From: JBOGFI01 sp050743365
Lineage (GTDB): Bacteria; Actinomycetota; Acidimicrobiia; IMCC26256; JACDBD01
Length of the DNA: 6,397 bases
Assembly (NCBI GenBank): GCA_050743365.1
Contig: JBOGFI010000179.1
Span: forward strand, 1-6,397
Reading direction: 5' to 3'
The notes under the pieces were generated by a model. The model was not told where the DNA came from, did no database searches, and saw only the letters and a program-made list of their open reading frames with translations. Below, piece by piece: positions 1-6,397 of the stretch; position 1 is the stretch's first letter, and every line of letters begins with the position of its first letter. Made by a program: the position numbers and the translations under genes.

Positions 1-2561
1 CCCCCCACGTCGGGGTCGGAGGCCGCGCCCAGCACGAGTACACAGAATTCATCTCCCCCGATGCGGGCAGCGATGTGGTGCTCGCCAGCGGCCTCGCGAA
101 GGATCCGCGCGATTGCGACCAGTGCCGCGTCTCCGCTGGCGTGTCCGTGGCCATCGTTGATGCGCTTCAGATCGTCGACATCAACGAACAGGAGGGAGGC
201 GTCGTGGTGGTCGGCGCGCTGGAGGGCAGCGATCTCCAGGCCTCGCCGGTTGTAGAGGCCGGTGAGGGGATCGTGGAGGGCGAGGAGCCGGAGCTCCTCC
301 TCGACCCGGCGGCGCTCGGTGACGTCCTGGATATGGGCGAGCACGCAGGGTTCTGGATCGCCGGATTGCAGGAGCGACAGGGTGACATGTGCATGGCGGA
401 CGGACCCGCCGATCGTACGGACGCGTAGCTCGACGCCGTGCCCGTCAGAAGTGCCGGCTTGCACGGCGGAGATCTCGTGGCGGGCGGCGGTGCGATCGTC
501 CGCGTGCACGAAGTCCAGCATCCTGCGGCCGATGAGATCAGATGCGGTGTACCCGAGGGTGTTGGCGAGGGCATCGTTCGCCGCGAGAAGGGTGCCGTCG
601 GGACAGACCATGCTCATTCCGATCGGAGCGTCCTCGAACATCCGCCGGAACTGCTCCTCGCGGTCGCGCAACGCGTCCTCCGCCGCCCGCCGTGAGGTCA
701 CGTCGAGAGCGACGCTACGGCTTGCGATGACGCGACCGGTGCCGTCGTGGACGGGCTCGGCGGTCAGGCTGATCCATACGCTCTCACCGTCGCTCCTTCG
801 CATCTCCAGTTCCTCGTCGCGCAGGGTCTCTCCGGCGGCGAAGCGTTGGAAGAGCTGGGCCGCGCGGGCGCGACCATCTTTCGTGTCGGCGTAGAGCTCG
901 AGCACCGAGCGCCCGGCGAGAGCGCCGGGCTCCGCGCCGAGCAGGGCCTCGGCCCTGTGGTTCGCGGCCACGATGCGGGCGTCAATGCCCACCGAGAAGT
1001 AGGCGAAGGGAGCGCGCTCGAAGAAGTCGCGGTAGTGGTCTGCGCCGGAGCGGAGATGGGAAGAGCGCTGTCCGTTCAGAGCGGCATGGCCCAGCACGGC
1101 AATCTCGGCTGGGAGGGCGTCGAGGCACGGCGCCACGTAGCCGTCGATCTCCGACGGTTCGAGTGTGCCGCGCCCGACACCGTCCAACGCCGGCGGGTCG
1201 GCATCCGCATCCGTGTCGACCTCGGCGAGCAGCAGCTGCACGGCCTCGGGTTTCCACTGGCGACCGGCGCCGTCGTGCAAGATCTGGCGAGCATCGCTTG
1301 CCTGTAAGCCAGCACGGTAATGACGCGTGTTCACGATCGCGTCCCACGCATCGCTCACGCTCACGATCGCAGCTTCGAGCGACAAGTCGTCGCCCGCGAG
1401 CCCGTCTGGGTACCCGGTGCCGTCGTCGCGTTCGTGGTGCCAGCGCACGAGTGGCGCCACCGATTGCAGTGTGCGAGAGGCCTCGAGCAGCGCGGCGCCG
1501 CGCTCGGAGTGAGTTCGTATGGCGTCGAACTCCGCGTCGGTGAGCCGCCCGGGCTTCGTCAGGATGTCCGTGGGCACGACCAGCTTGCCAATGTCATGCA
1601 GGAGCCCACCGAGTCCGACGTCGCGCAGCCTCCGCGGAGACAGTCCGGTGCGCTCGCCGAGTCGCATGGCCAGCACGCACGTGCGGACGACGTGGTCGCG
1701 AGTCTGAGCATCCTTGCGATCAAGCGCGGCGACGAAGGCGTGAACCTCGGGCGCCAGTCCGAGCTCCAGGGCCGCCAGAGGCTCCCGTGCGACGACCGGC
1801 GTGAGCGCCGTTTCGAGCGTCCCCTCCCAGCGATAGGCAACGAGCAGCGCGATTGCAGTCGCCAAGGCAGCGGCGGTGTCGATGACATGGGCGGCCCACC
1901 ACGCCGGTGAATCCCACGCCGAGACGAGCCCGAGCAGCGCGCCCGCGCCGAGAACCCCGATCGAGACCGCGGCAACGAGCGAGGCCCGTCGCCGACCGAT
2001 CGCGAAGAGCCAGCTTTGGCGGACAACCAGGACCATCGTGACCGAGCTGACCGTGAATGCCACCAGCCAGACCACCGCCCCCCGCTCGGGCACCGAGAGA
2101 TCCGGCACCGCCAACAGCACGCCAGACGAGAGCGCCGTGGCTGCGACGACACCCCAGGTGAAGCCGCGCCAACGACGAGCCAGCCAGGGCGCTCCGTGCG
2201 GGATGACGAGCGGCAATGCAGCCACTGCGCCCGCCGGAAACGCGAACAGCATCGCCGTCGCCGTGACCGAGTTGGGACCGAAGAGATAGCCCGGAGCGGT
2301 CAGCCCGTGCACGAGTGAGAGCGCCGAGAGGGTCGTCAGGGAAGCACCCAGGAGCGCGATCTCGGCGAGTCCGCGGCGCAGCCCGGCGATGACGACGGCA
2401 AGCGATACCCCCAGGCACAGCCCGGCGCCGACTGCCACCAACCAGAAGAGCAGCGCCGGATCGCTCACGATCAAGGAGGGGTTCTCCCCGCGAAGCACGA
2501 GCACCCCGCACGCCCCGGCGACAGCCACAGCCACGACGACGCCAGGCCGCCAGAGCCTCAT
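1..2561 (-). CDS. Membrane-anchored HD-GYP / PAS / PAS / GGDEF cyclic-di-GMP turnover protein (3' end beyond window)
   Basis: I see 853 residues before the frame leaves the window at base 3. Residues 7-243 hold about eight hydrophobic segments, a MASE-like membrane sensor. An HD-GYP domain follows (about 270-480) with H290, H322-D323, K326, H351, H375-H376, GTGYPDG (381-387) and D404, so its metal ligands look intact. Two PAS domains come next (about 510-632 and 635-755), then a GGDEF domain from about 758 with HDPLTGLYNRR, DLKRINDGHGHASGD and the GGDEF signature at 835-839. By family knowledge, HD-GYP hydrolyses c-di-GMP and GGDEF makes it from two GTP; opposed activities steered by membrane and PAS inputs are inferred. 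The inhibitory RxxD site is replaced by GEHH. The ATG at 2561 sits just before the first membrane segment but has no clear Shine-Dalgarno; the frame stays open upstream, with another ATG at 2663. The GGDEF C-terminus is missing only because the window ends. Confidence 0.93.
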   Translation of the reverse strand, partial: MRLWRPGVVVAVAVAGACGVLVLRGENPSLIVSDPALLFWLVAVGAGLCLGVSLAVVIAGLRRGLAEIALLGASLTTLSALSLVHGLTAPGYLFGPNSVTATAMLFAFPAGAVAALPLVIPHGAPWLARRWRGFTWGVVAATALSSGVLLAVPDLSVPERGAVVWLVAFTVSSVTMVLVVRQSWLFAIGRRRASLVAAVSIGVLGAGALLGLVSAWDSPAWWAAHVIDTAAALATAIALLVAYRWEGTLETALTPVVAREPLAALELGLAPEVHAFVAALDRKDAQTRDHVVRTCVLAMRLGERTGLSPRRLRDVGLGGLLHDIGKLVVPTDILTKPGRLTDAEFDAIRTHSERGAALLEASRTLQSVAPLVRWHHERDDGTGYPDGLAGDDLSLEAAIVSVSDAWDAIVNTRHYRAGLQASDARQILHDGAGRQWKPEAVQLLLAEVDTDADADPPALDGVGRGTLEPSEIDGYVAPCLDALPAEIAVLGHAALNGQRSSHLRSGADHYRDFFERAPFAYFSVGIDARIVAANHRAEALLGAEPGALAGRSVLELYADTKDGRARAAQLFQRFAAGETLRDEELEMRRSDGESVWISLTAEPVHDGTGRVIASRSVALDVTSRRAAEDALRDREEQFRRMFEDAPIGMSMVCPDGTLLAANDALANTLGYTASDLIGRRMLDFVHADDRTAARHEISAVQAGTSDGHGVELRVRTIGGSVRHAHVTLSLLQSGDPEPCVLAHIQDVTERRRVEEELRLLALHDPLTGLYNRRGLEIAALQRADHHDASLLFVDVDDLKRINDGHGHASGDAALVAIARILREAAGEHHIAARIGGDEFCVLVLGAASDPDVG

Positions 2562-2716
2562 AAGCGATACATCGGCACAGCTACACGAGAATTGAGCCCC
2601 TGGGATCGAACATCGAACGCTGATTCGGACCCGTGGCTCCGGGACGTAATCGGCGACCACCATCCGGCGTGGGGCCAGCCGGGATCGCCGGGTCGATCGC
2701 CGGCCAGGTGGCGTCG
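2562..2716. other. Intergenic region upstream of the c-di-GMP gene
   Basis: This is the longest gap between genes and probably carries the promoter of the downstream gene, though I cannot identify convincing -35 and -10 boxes. It contains the 7-bp tandem repeat at 2605-2618 and a 9-bp direct repeat, GATCGCCGG, at 2683-2691 and 2695-2703. An imperfect inverted repeat, CCGGC/GCCGG, at 2664-2682 lies past the stop of the DoxX gene but has no T-tract after it, so I do not call a terminator. The c-di-GMP reading frame remains open across much of this gap, so a longer N-terminus cannot be fully excluded. Confidence 0.4.
2605..2618. repeat. Perfect 7-bp tandem repeat upstream of the c-di-GMP gene
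   Basis: ATCGAAC occurs twice back to back on the plus strand, reading GTTCGAT twice on the minus strand. It lies 44-57 bp before the ATG at 2561, where an operator or activator site could sit. The repeat is directly visible; a regulatory role is inference, and a 14-bp repeat could arise by chance. Confidence 0.4.
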
Positions 2717-3136
2717 TTACGAGATCTCGAAGAGCGGGCTCGTCACCATGAGGCCGACGCCGTCGGTGGCGGCGAAGAACCCGAAGAAGATGAGGCCTGC
2801 GCCGGCCAGGGCGAGGTCCTTCATGAACTGGGTCATCTCCTGCTGTTGTGGCTGCCCGGACGGATCGGTCCAGAAATGGTGGACGAGAAACGCGGCCGAC
2901 AGCGTGAAGGCGCTGATCATGAGTGCGCCCAGGTCGGCCCAGACGCCGATCGCCACCGAGAGCCCTGCGGCGATGATCCACACGCCGCTCAACCGCACCG
3001 CCACCCCTGGTGCGGCGACGCCGCGGGAACGGGCGTATTCGACGGTCCCGCTGCCGCCCACGAGGTGAGCCATGACACCAGAGCTCACGAAGATCAGGGC
3101 GAACAGGAATCTTCCCACGAGCACGACGCCTTCCAT
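2717..3136 (-). CDS. DoxX-family small integral membrane protein
   Basis: This 139-residue protein has the length and four-helix layout of the DoxX family, with hydrophobic segments near residues 4-26, 47-66, 69-88 and 107-123. The N-terminal GRFLFALIFVSSG stretch and the HHFW motif at 86-89, closing the third helix, resemble DoxX proteins. The loop at 90-105 is polar and rich in Gln. Family roles vary and are poorly defined: a membrane subunit of thiosulfate:quinone oxidoreductase in Acidianus, and a partner in a thiol and superoxide stress complex in mycobacteria. No substrate can be assigned here. The ATG at 3136 is supported by a perfect AGGAGG six bases upstream. The gene follows the selenoprotein gene by 72 bp in the same direction, so co-transcription and a shared redox role are possible but unproven. 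Confidence 0.88.
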   Translation of the reverse strand: MEGVVLVGRFLFALIFVSSGVMAHLVGGSGTVEYARSRGVAAPGVAVRLSGVWIIAAGLSVAIGVWADLGALMISAFTLSAAFLVHHFWTDPSGQPQQQEMTQFMKDLALAGAGLIFFGFFAATDGVGLMVTSPLFEIS

Positions 3137-3142
3137 CCGGAG

Positions 3143-3148
3143 CCTCCT
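3143..3148 (-). promoter_or_regulatory. Shine-Dalgarno AGGAGG for the DoxX gene
   Basis: The plus strand reads CCTCCT, so the transcript reads AGGAGG, six bases before the ATG at 3136. It is the best ribosome binding site in the window and fixes that start. Confidence 0.8.
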
Positions 3149-3208
3149 GGCTCAGCCCGACCTCGACGAGCGCCGGGCGCGCTGACACGTCCTTCACACC
3201 TTCAGTTG

Positions 3209-4360
3209 TTACTGCTGGCTCATCGGTACGAGGTAGGAGATGCGCTCGTAGGGCGGGTCAGCCTGGCCCATCTGGGTCATGGCGGCCTTGAGGACGGCGC
3301 CGGCTTCCGTCACCCGGTAGAGCCACGACTCGGCGGCGCGGGCCGGGGGCACATGATCGGCGAGAGCGAGGGCGGCCTCTTCGTAGTAGGCGCGGACGTC
3401 CATGGCGACCGCGGCCGGGTCGCCGGGCAACCCGGCGTCGGCCCAGGGGACACCCTCGGCGACGCGGGAGAAGGCGGCGAGCGCATCGGGGATCCCGTCG
3501 GGGTCGACGACCCGTCCGACCTGAGTCCCACCGCCGGCCGCCCGGGCCCGCTCCCAGGCGGGTCGGAGCGCCCGGGCCTCGTCGACGGCGGCAGGCACCG
3601 CGGGGTCGTAGCGCGGCGGCAGCGGGCAGGCCAGGGGCTGGTCGGCCTCGTCGACGATCGTCTCGGGGAAGTCCTCCAGGACCGGCCCGGCGGGCCGGTC
3701 GAGGAGCGCGAACGCCGCCTCGAGGACGCGGCGCTGGAACTCGGGGTCGCGTGGGCGACCGAGCGGGCGGCCGAGCGGGAACTCGCAGTGCAATGCCCGG
3801 GGCGGATGGCTGCGCTCGATCTGAGGACGGACCAGCGACAAGGCGACGGTGGCGAGACCGGCGGCCTCGATGACGTGTGCGAGCGTGCCCACGACACGCG
3901 TGCACATCGGTCAGACCGGCGTGAGCAGCACCACGTCGACGCCGTCGTCTTTGAGGAGCGCGCCGGCGGCGGGCCCGCTGTCGATGACGATCGTCGACAG
4001 GTCCATGATCGGACCGGTGAACGACAGGTGGCGGAGCGCGACGGCGCCGATGGCACCCTCGGTGGCGAGCTCGTCGAGGCGGTCGATGGGGTAGGCGACG
4101 TTGCAGTCGGCGGCGATCCCGCTGCGGTCGAAGTTCGTGCTCTGATGCCCGACGATGAGTTCCCGTTCGTCGCGGTCCAAGATCTTGAAGCCGGTCTGGC
4201 CCTCTTGAGGGCGCCATTCGTCACCGGGTTGCATCAGGCCGGCGGTGGTGACCAGCGCGACCGTGGCCTCGTCCAAGGGAGGCGGGGGTGTGAACGCGGT
4301 GGTGTCGAACTCCGGTACCGGCAGGTCGGCCACCATCTGGCGCATGTCAGCGTCTGCCAC
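3209..4360 (-). CDS. GrdB-family selenoprotein (glycine/sarcosine/betaine reductase component B-like), in-frame UGA read as selenocysteine
   Basis: Read through TGA at 3913-3911, this is a 383-residue protein with U150, Pro, Met, C153 as a U-x-x-C redox motif; the frame ends at TAA (3211-3209). Both sides of the TGA belong to one family. The N-terminal half has GHQSTNFDRSGIAADCNVAYP and IDRLDELATEGAIG, then a hydrophobic strand VDVVLLTPV ending at the TGA. The other side continues CTRVVGTLAHVIEAAGLATV. This strand, U/C loop, helix and second strand arrangement is typical of GrdB-like proteins. In clostridia GrdB is the substrate-activating Sec subunit of glycine, sarcosine or betaine reductase; free-standing homologues have no established substrate. 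No GrdA, GrdC, GrdD or GrdE is visible here. The GTG start at 4360 is chosen because AAGGGGA lies seven bases upstream; ATG at 4345 is an alternative. Standard calling splits the gene into 4360-3911 and 3907-3209. A true nonsense mutation is the main alternative. Confidence 0.88.
3874..3899 (-). promoter_or_regulatory. Candidate bacterial SECIS hairpin downstream of the Sec UGA
   Basis: Starting about 12 nt after the TGA, the transcript can pair CGUGU (3898-3894) with ACACG (3878-3874), enclosing a G-rich segment that contains GUGGG. In one fold two further pairs give an apical loop of about 10 nt with G as its second base, which suits the loose bacterial SECIS consensus (a hairpin shortly after UGA with an apical G). 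A competing fold pairs GCGUG with CACGC (3899-3883). I folded this by hand without energies, so the exact structure is uncertain. Confidence 0.42.
3911..3913 (-). other. In-frame TGA, predicted selenocysteine codon (Sec150)
   Basis: The plus strand reads TCA, so the transcript reads UGA. It lies between Val149 and Pro151, three residues before Cys153. The same frame is open for 149 codons before it and 233 codons after it, with family-like sequence immediately on both sides, as expected of recoding rather than termination. Confidence 0.87.
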
Positions 4361-4367
4361 AGGAACG

Positions 4368-4376
4368 TCCCCTTCT
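4368..4376 (-). promoter_or_regulatory. Shine-Dalgarno deciding the GTG start of the selenoprotein gene
   Basis: The transcript reads AGAAGGGGA, leaving seven bases to the GTG at 4360. This supports GTG over the internal ATG at 4345. The 10-mer CCGAGAAGGG that covers this site (4379-4370) also occurs before the next gene upstream (4845-4836). Confidence 0.6.
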
Positions 4377-4393
4377 CGGATCGTGCGACGAGC

Positions 4394-4825
4394 CTAAGGA
4401 TCGCGGCCGTGTCGATGAGGGTGGGGCGCCGGGGTGGCGCGGCGGCGACCTCGACCTGGGAACCGCGCGATGAGGAGGCCTGCCGCGCTTCCCACCGCGA
4501 CGGCGAGCGCGGTCTCGGCGGGTGCGCCGCCGACCAGCGCCGGACCGTCGAGGCCACCGAACGGCCACAGCAGCGCGACGCCGAGCGTCGCTGCGGCCAC
4601 GCTCGCGGCAGCCAGTGCCACGACCGGTCCCCAGGGCAGTGATGCAGCCGCGTCGAGCCGGGCCGTCACCGGGCCGGCGGCCGCCACGATCAGCGGCGCG
4701 AAGTGGTAGGTCGTCCCCCGGTTGGCGAACGCGAGCAGCAACCACAGCGCCAGCGCGCCCCCGATGGTCACGGCCGGCTGCCCCCACGAGCGTACGGCGG
4801 CCCACGACAGGTCCCGAGACGCCAT
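4394..4825 (-). CDS. Small hypothetical integral membrane protein
   Basis: I do not recognise a family for this 143-residue protein. Hydrophobic segments fall near residues 18-34, 43-55 (short), 66-88 and 103-121, giving three or four membrane spans. A basic tail from about 124 onward is rich in Arg, His and Pro, and would be cytoplasmic by the positive-inside rule. The first loop has the polar stretch NRGTTYHF (35-42). The ATG at 4825 is preceded by GAGAAGGG, with ten bases between AAGGG and the start, a rather long spacing. It begins 36 bp after the lnt stop and ends 33 bp before the selenoprotein start, so it is probably in the same transcript as both. Coding is supported by its Ala/Leu/Val-rich membrane pattern and tight packing; two other frames over the same bases give only low-complexity Arg-rich sequence. 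Confidence 0.68.
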   Translation of the reverse strand: MASRDLSWAAVRSWGQPAVTIGGALALWLLLAFANRGTTYHFAPLIVAAAGPVTARLDAAASLPWGPVVALAAASVAAATLGVALLWPFGGLDGPALVGGAPAETALAVAVGSAAGLLIARFPGRGRRRATPAPHPHRHGRDP

Positions 4826-4861
4826 GCCACCGGAACCCTTCTCGGTGCGAATCCCTTCCCG

Positions 4862-6397
4862 TTACCCAGGAACCCTTTTGGTCTCGGGGGAAGCGCTGCG
4901 TAGCCGAGCGAACAGGGCGAGGGCGACGAGGGCGAAGCCGCAGCCCCAGGTCAGCCAGTCGCCGTAGCGGACGTAGGGGGTCTGGCCCGTCGTCGGGGTG
5001 ATCTGGTCGGTGACGATCTCGTTGACGAACAGGTCGGTGGTGTCGTGCACGTCGCCATCGGGCTCGATGATGCCGCTGATGCCCGAGATCGACGCATGCA
5101 CGAAGGGCCGGCCGGTCTCGGCGGCGCGCATCTGACTCAGCGCGAGGTGCTGGGCGGCGTTGCCGGAGCGTCGGTAGGAGCGGTTGTTGGTCGAGACGAC
5201 GACGAACTGGGCGCCGTCACGCACGAAGTCGCGTACGAGCGGGCCGAATGCCGACTCGAAGCAGATGATCGTCGCCATCGGGCGGCCTGACACGTCGAAG
5301 AGTCGGCTACCGGGACCTTGGGTGTAGTCGTAGGGGATGCGGTCGAGGATGCCGAAGCGGTCGAGCATCCCGCGGAGGGGGACGTACTCGCCGAAGGGCA
5401 CGAGGTGCTGCTTGGCGTACTTGCCTTGGAGCTTCCCGTCGGGGTCGAACAGCACGTTGGTGTTGAAGTCGCGACCGTCGGGCGCGGGCAGTAGCGCGTT
5501 GACGAGCATCGCGGAGTCGTGGGCGGCGCCGATGTCGAGGATCCGCTGTCGCAGCTCCGGATCCTGCGTGGGGTTGCGGTTCAGTGACGACTCAGGGAAG
5601 ACGATGAGGTCGTAGTTGCCGTCGAGCTGCTGTTCGGCGAGCTCGAAGTGCTGCTCGACGACAACGCTCTCGAATTCCAGTGGATCGGTGATGTCGCGGT
5701 TCTGGTCGTTGCCCTGGATCGTCGCGATCCGCAGCGGCCGAGCGGCCTCGGCCGGCTGGAAGCGGAAGGCGTAGCCGAACCCGGTCACCGCGACGACCGC
5801 GGCGAGCCCGGCGGCGGCCGCGGCCGTCCCGTTCCAGGAGCGGGCCCAGGTGGCGGCGAGCGCGTCGAGGAGCAGGCCGTTAGCCGCGACGACGAGGAAC
5901 GTGACGAGGGCGACGCCACCCCAGCTCGCCAGCGTGCGCGCGGCCGGTACGTCGTGTAGGGCGGCGCCGGTCTCGCCCCACGGCAGGCCGCCGAAGGGGA
6001 AGCGGCCGCGCAGCTGCTCGAACACGACCCACAGCGCGGCCGTGAGCCACGGCGACCGCAGGCCGTAGCGGGCGAAGAGCGCGACGAGCGCGCCGGGCGC
6101 CGCGACGTACCAACCGCCGGCCACGACGAGAGGGACGAAGGCCACCGCGCCGAAGTACCAGATCCACGACAACAGGACGCCGAAGAACGCGATGCCGAAC
6201 CAGAAGCCGTAGAGCGCGGCCCGGCGGGGTGTCGCGTCGCGCCAGGTCCACAGGAGCGGGACCATCGCGACCAGGGCGAGCGGCCCGAGGTCGAAGGGCG
6301 GGTACGCGGCCGCGAGCAGCAGCCCCGACGCCACCGACGCGCAGACCCGGCGCCAAACCGGTGCGTCCCACCGGGGCCAGTGCAACCAGCGCGGCCA
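4862..6397 (-). CDS. lnt: Apolipoprotein N-acyltransferase (start at or beyond the right edge)
   Basis: Lnt transfers an acyl chain from a phospholipid to the N-terminal cysteine of apolipoproteins at the outer face of the cytoplasmic membrane, the last step of lipoprotein maturation. Numbering from the TTG at 6385 (507 residues), the N-terminal half is a bundle of membrane helices within about residues 14-207, with the family-like FPFGGLPWGETG at 129-140. The nitrilase-like domain spans about 217-460 and holds the Glu-Lys-Cys triad: E265 in VFPESS, K325 in YAKQHLVPFGEYVP, and C375 in IICFES. A final membrane helix lies near 477-494. STNNRSYRRSGNAAQH replaces the more usual TNDxWFG-type segment. 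Length is close to the family norm of about 510. The frame stays open to base 6397, and TTG at 6385 has no visible Shine-Dalgarno, so the true start may lie outside the window. It appears to lead the cluster that includes the selenoprotein. Confidence 0.95.
   Translation of the reverse strand, partial: WPRWLHWPRWDAPVWRRVCASVASGLLLAAAYPPFDLGPLALVAMVPLLWTWRDATPRRAALYGFWFGIAFFGVLLSWIWYFGAVAFVPLVVAGGWYVAAPGALVALFARYGLRSPWLTAALWVVFEQLRGRFPFGGLPWGETGAALHDVPAARTLASWGGVALVTFLVVAANGLLLDALAATWARSWNGTAAAAAGLAAVVAVTGFGYAFRFQPAEAARPLRIATIQGNDQNRDITDPLEFESVVVEQHFELAEQQLDGNYDLIVFPESSLNRNPTQDPELRQRILDIGAAHDSAMLVNALLPAPDGRDFNTNVLFDPDGKLQGKYAKQHLVPFGEYVPLRGMLDRFGILDRIPYDYTQGPGSRLFDVSGRPMATIICFESAFGPLVRDFVRDGAQFVVVSTNNRSYRRSGNAAQHLALSQMRAAETGRPFVHASISGISGIIEPDGDVHDTTDLFVNEIVTDQITPTTGQTPYVRYGDWLTWGCGFALVALALFARLRSASPETKRVPG

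Noticed and set aside
1559..2511. Minus-strand ORFs of 197 and 263 codons in other frames over the membrane sensor region
   Set aside because: The correct frame gives eight membrane segments running continuously into the HD-GYP domain; the others are compositionally biased shadows.
2664..2682. Inverted repeat CCGGC/GCCGG as a terminator for the DoxX gene
   Set aside because: The stem is five pairs with a 9-nt loop and no T-tract follows on the minus strand; GC-rich DNA yields such pairs readily.
3911..3913. TGA as a genuine stop with two separate genes, or as a pseudogene
   Set aside because: Family-like sequence is intact on both sides, there is no frameshift or other stop, a Cys lies three residues on, and a hairpin follows. 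The ATG at 3907 has no proper ribosome site and would start a protein inside a conserved motif. It remains formally possible until Sec machinery is shown.
3258..4224. Minus-strand ORFs of 319 and 304 codons overlapping the selenoprotein gene
   Set aside because: They are frame-shifted shadows rich in Arg, Pro and Ser or Ala with no family pattern, while the frame containing the TGA gives GrdB-like sequence on both sides.
2633..4642. 669-codon open frame on the plus strand
   Set aside because: It shares exact codon boundaries with the minus-strand DoxX, selenoprotein and membrane-protein genes. In that register its stops would require TTA, CTA or TCA codons on the minus strand, which are rare at this GC. 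It crosses three genes and their gaps, and its product is low-complexity with no recognisable domain.
3137..4861. All three gaps between lnt and the DoxX gene are multiples of three, putting four genes in one frame
   Set aside because: Each gene ends with its own stop and starts with its own initiation codon. Chance gives this about once in 27 cases, and nothing suggests read-through between genes.

Overview
The window is high-GC bacterial DNA. All five genes I can support lie on the minus strand, so transcription runs from the right edge to the left. GC-rich codon use, an actinobacterial-looking apolipoprotein N-acyltransferase, a complete HD-GYP domain and a GrdB-like selenoprotein together suggest an uncultured Actinobacteriota lineage (Acidimicrobiia or Thermoleophilia would fit). 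That placement is an inference, because no phylogenetic marker is present.

Layout, right to left in transcription order: (1) lnt, apolipoprotein N-acyltransferase, 6397-4862, with its 5' end at or beyond the window edge; (2) a small unrecognised membrane protein, 4825-4394; (3) a GrdB-family selenoprotein, 4360-3209, read through an in-frame TGA at 3913-3911; (4) a DoxX-family membrane protein, 3136-2717; (5) after a 155-bp gap, a large cyclic-di-GMP protein starting at 2561 and running off the left edge. It has eight membrane segments followed by HD-GYP, PAS, PAS and GGDEF domains. Gaps among the first four genes are short (36, 33 and 72 bp), so they may be co-transcribed. The fifth gene probably has its own promoter.

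The main result is the selenoprotein. A conventional gene caller would report two adjacent ORFs of 149 and 232 residues. They are in the same frame, separated only by TGA and one Pro codon, and together form one GrdB-like protein with a U-x-x-C motif (Sec150-Pro-Met-Cys153). A hairpin-forming segment, a possible bacterial SECIS, lies just downstream of the TGA. No other glycine, betaine or proline reductase component is in the window, so this looks like a stand-alone GrdB homologue of unknown substrate. The second point of interest is the c-di-GMP protein. It carries an intact phosphodiesterase-type HD-GYP domain N-terminal to an intact-looking GGDEF cyclase domain that lacks the RxxD inhibitory site.

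The plus strand has no gene I can support. Its long ORFs, including one of 669 codons, are codon-register shadows of the minus-strand genes. I see no tRNA, rRNA, CRISPR array or mobile element.
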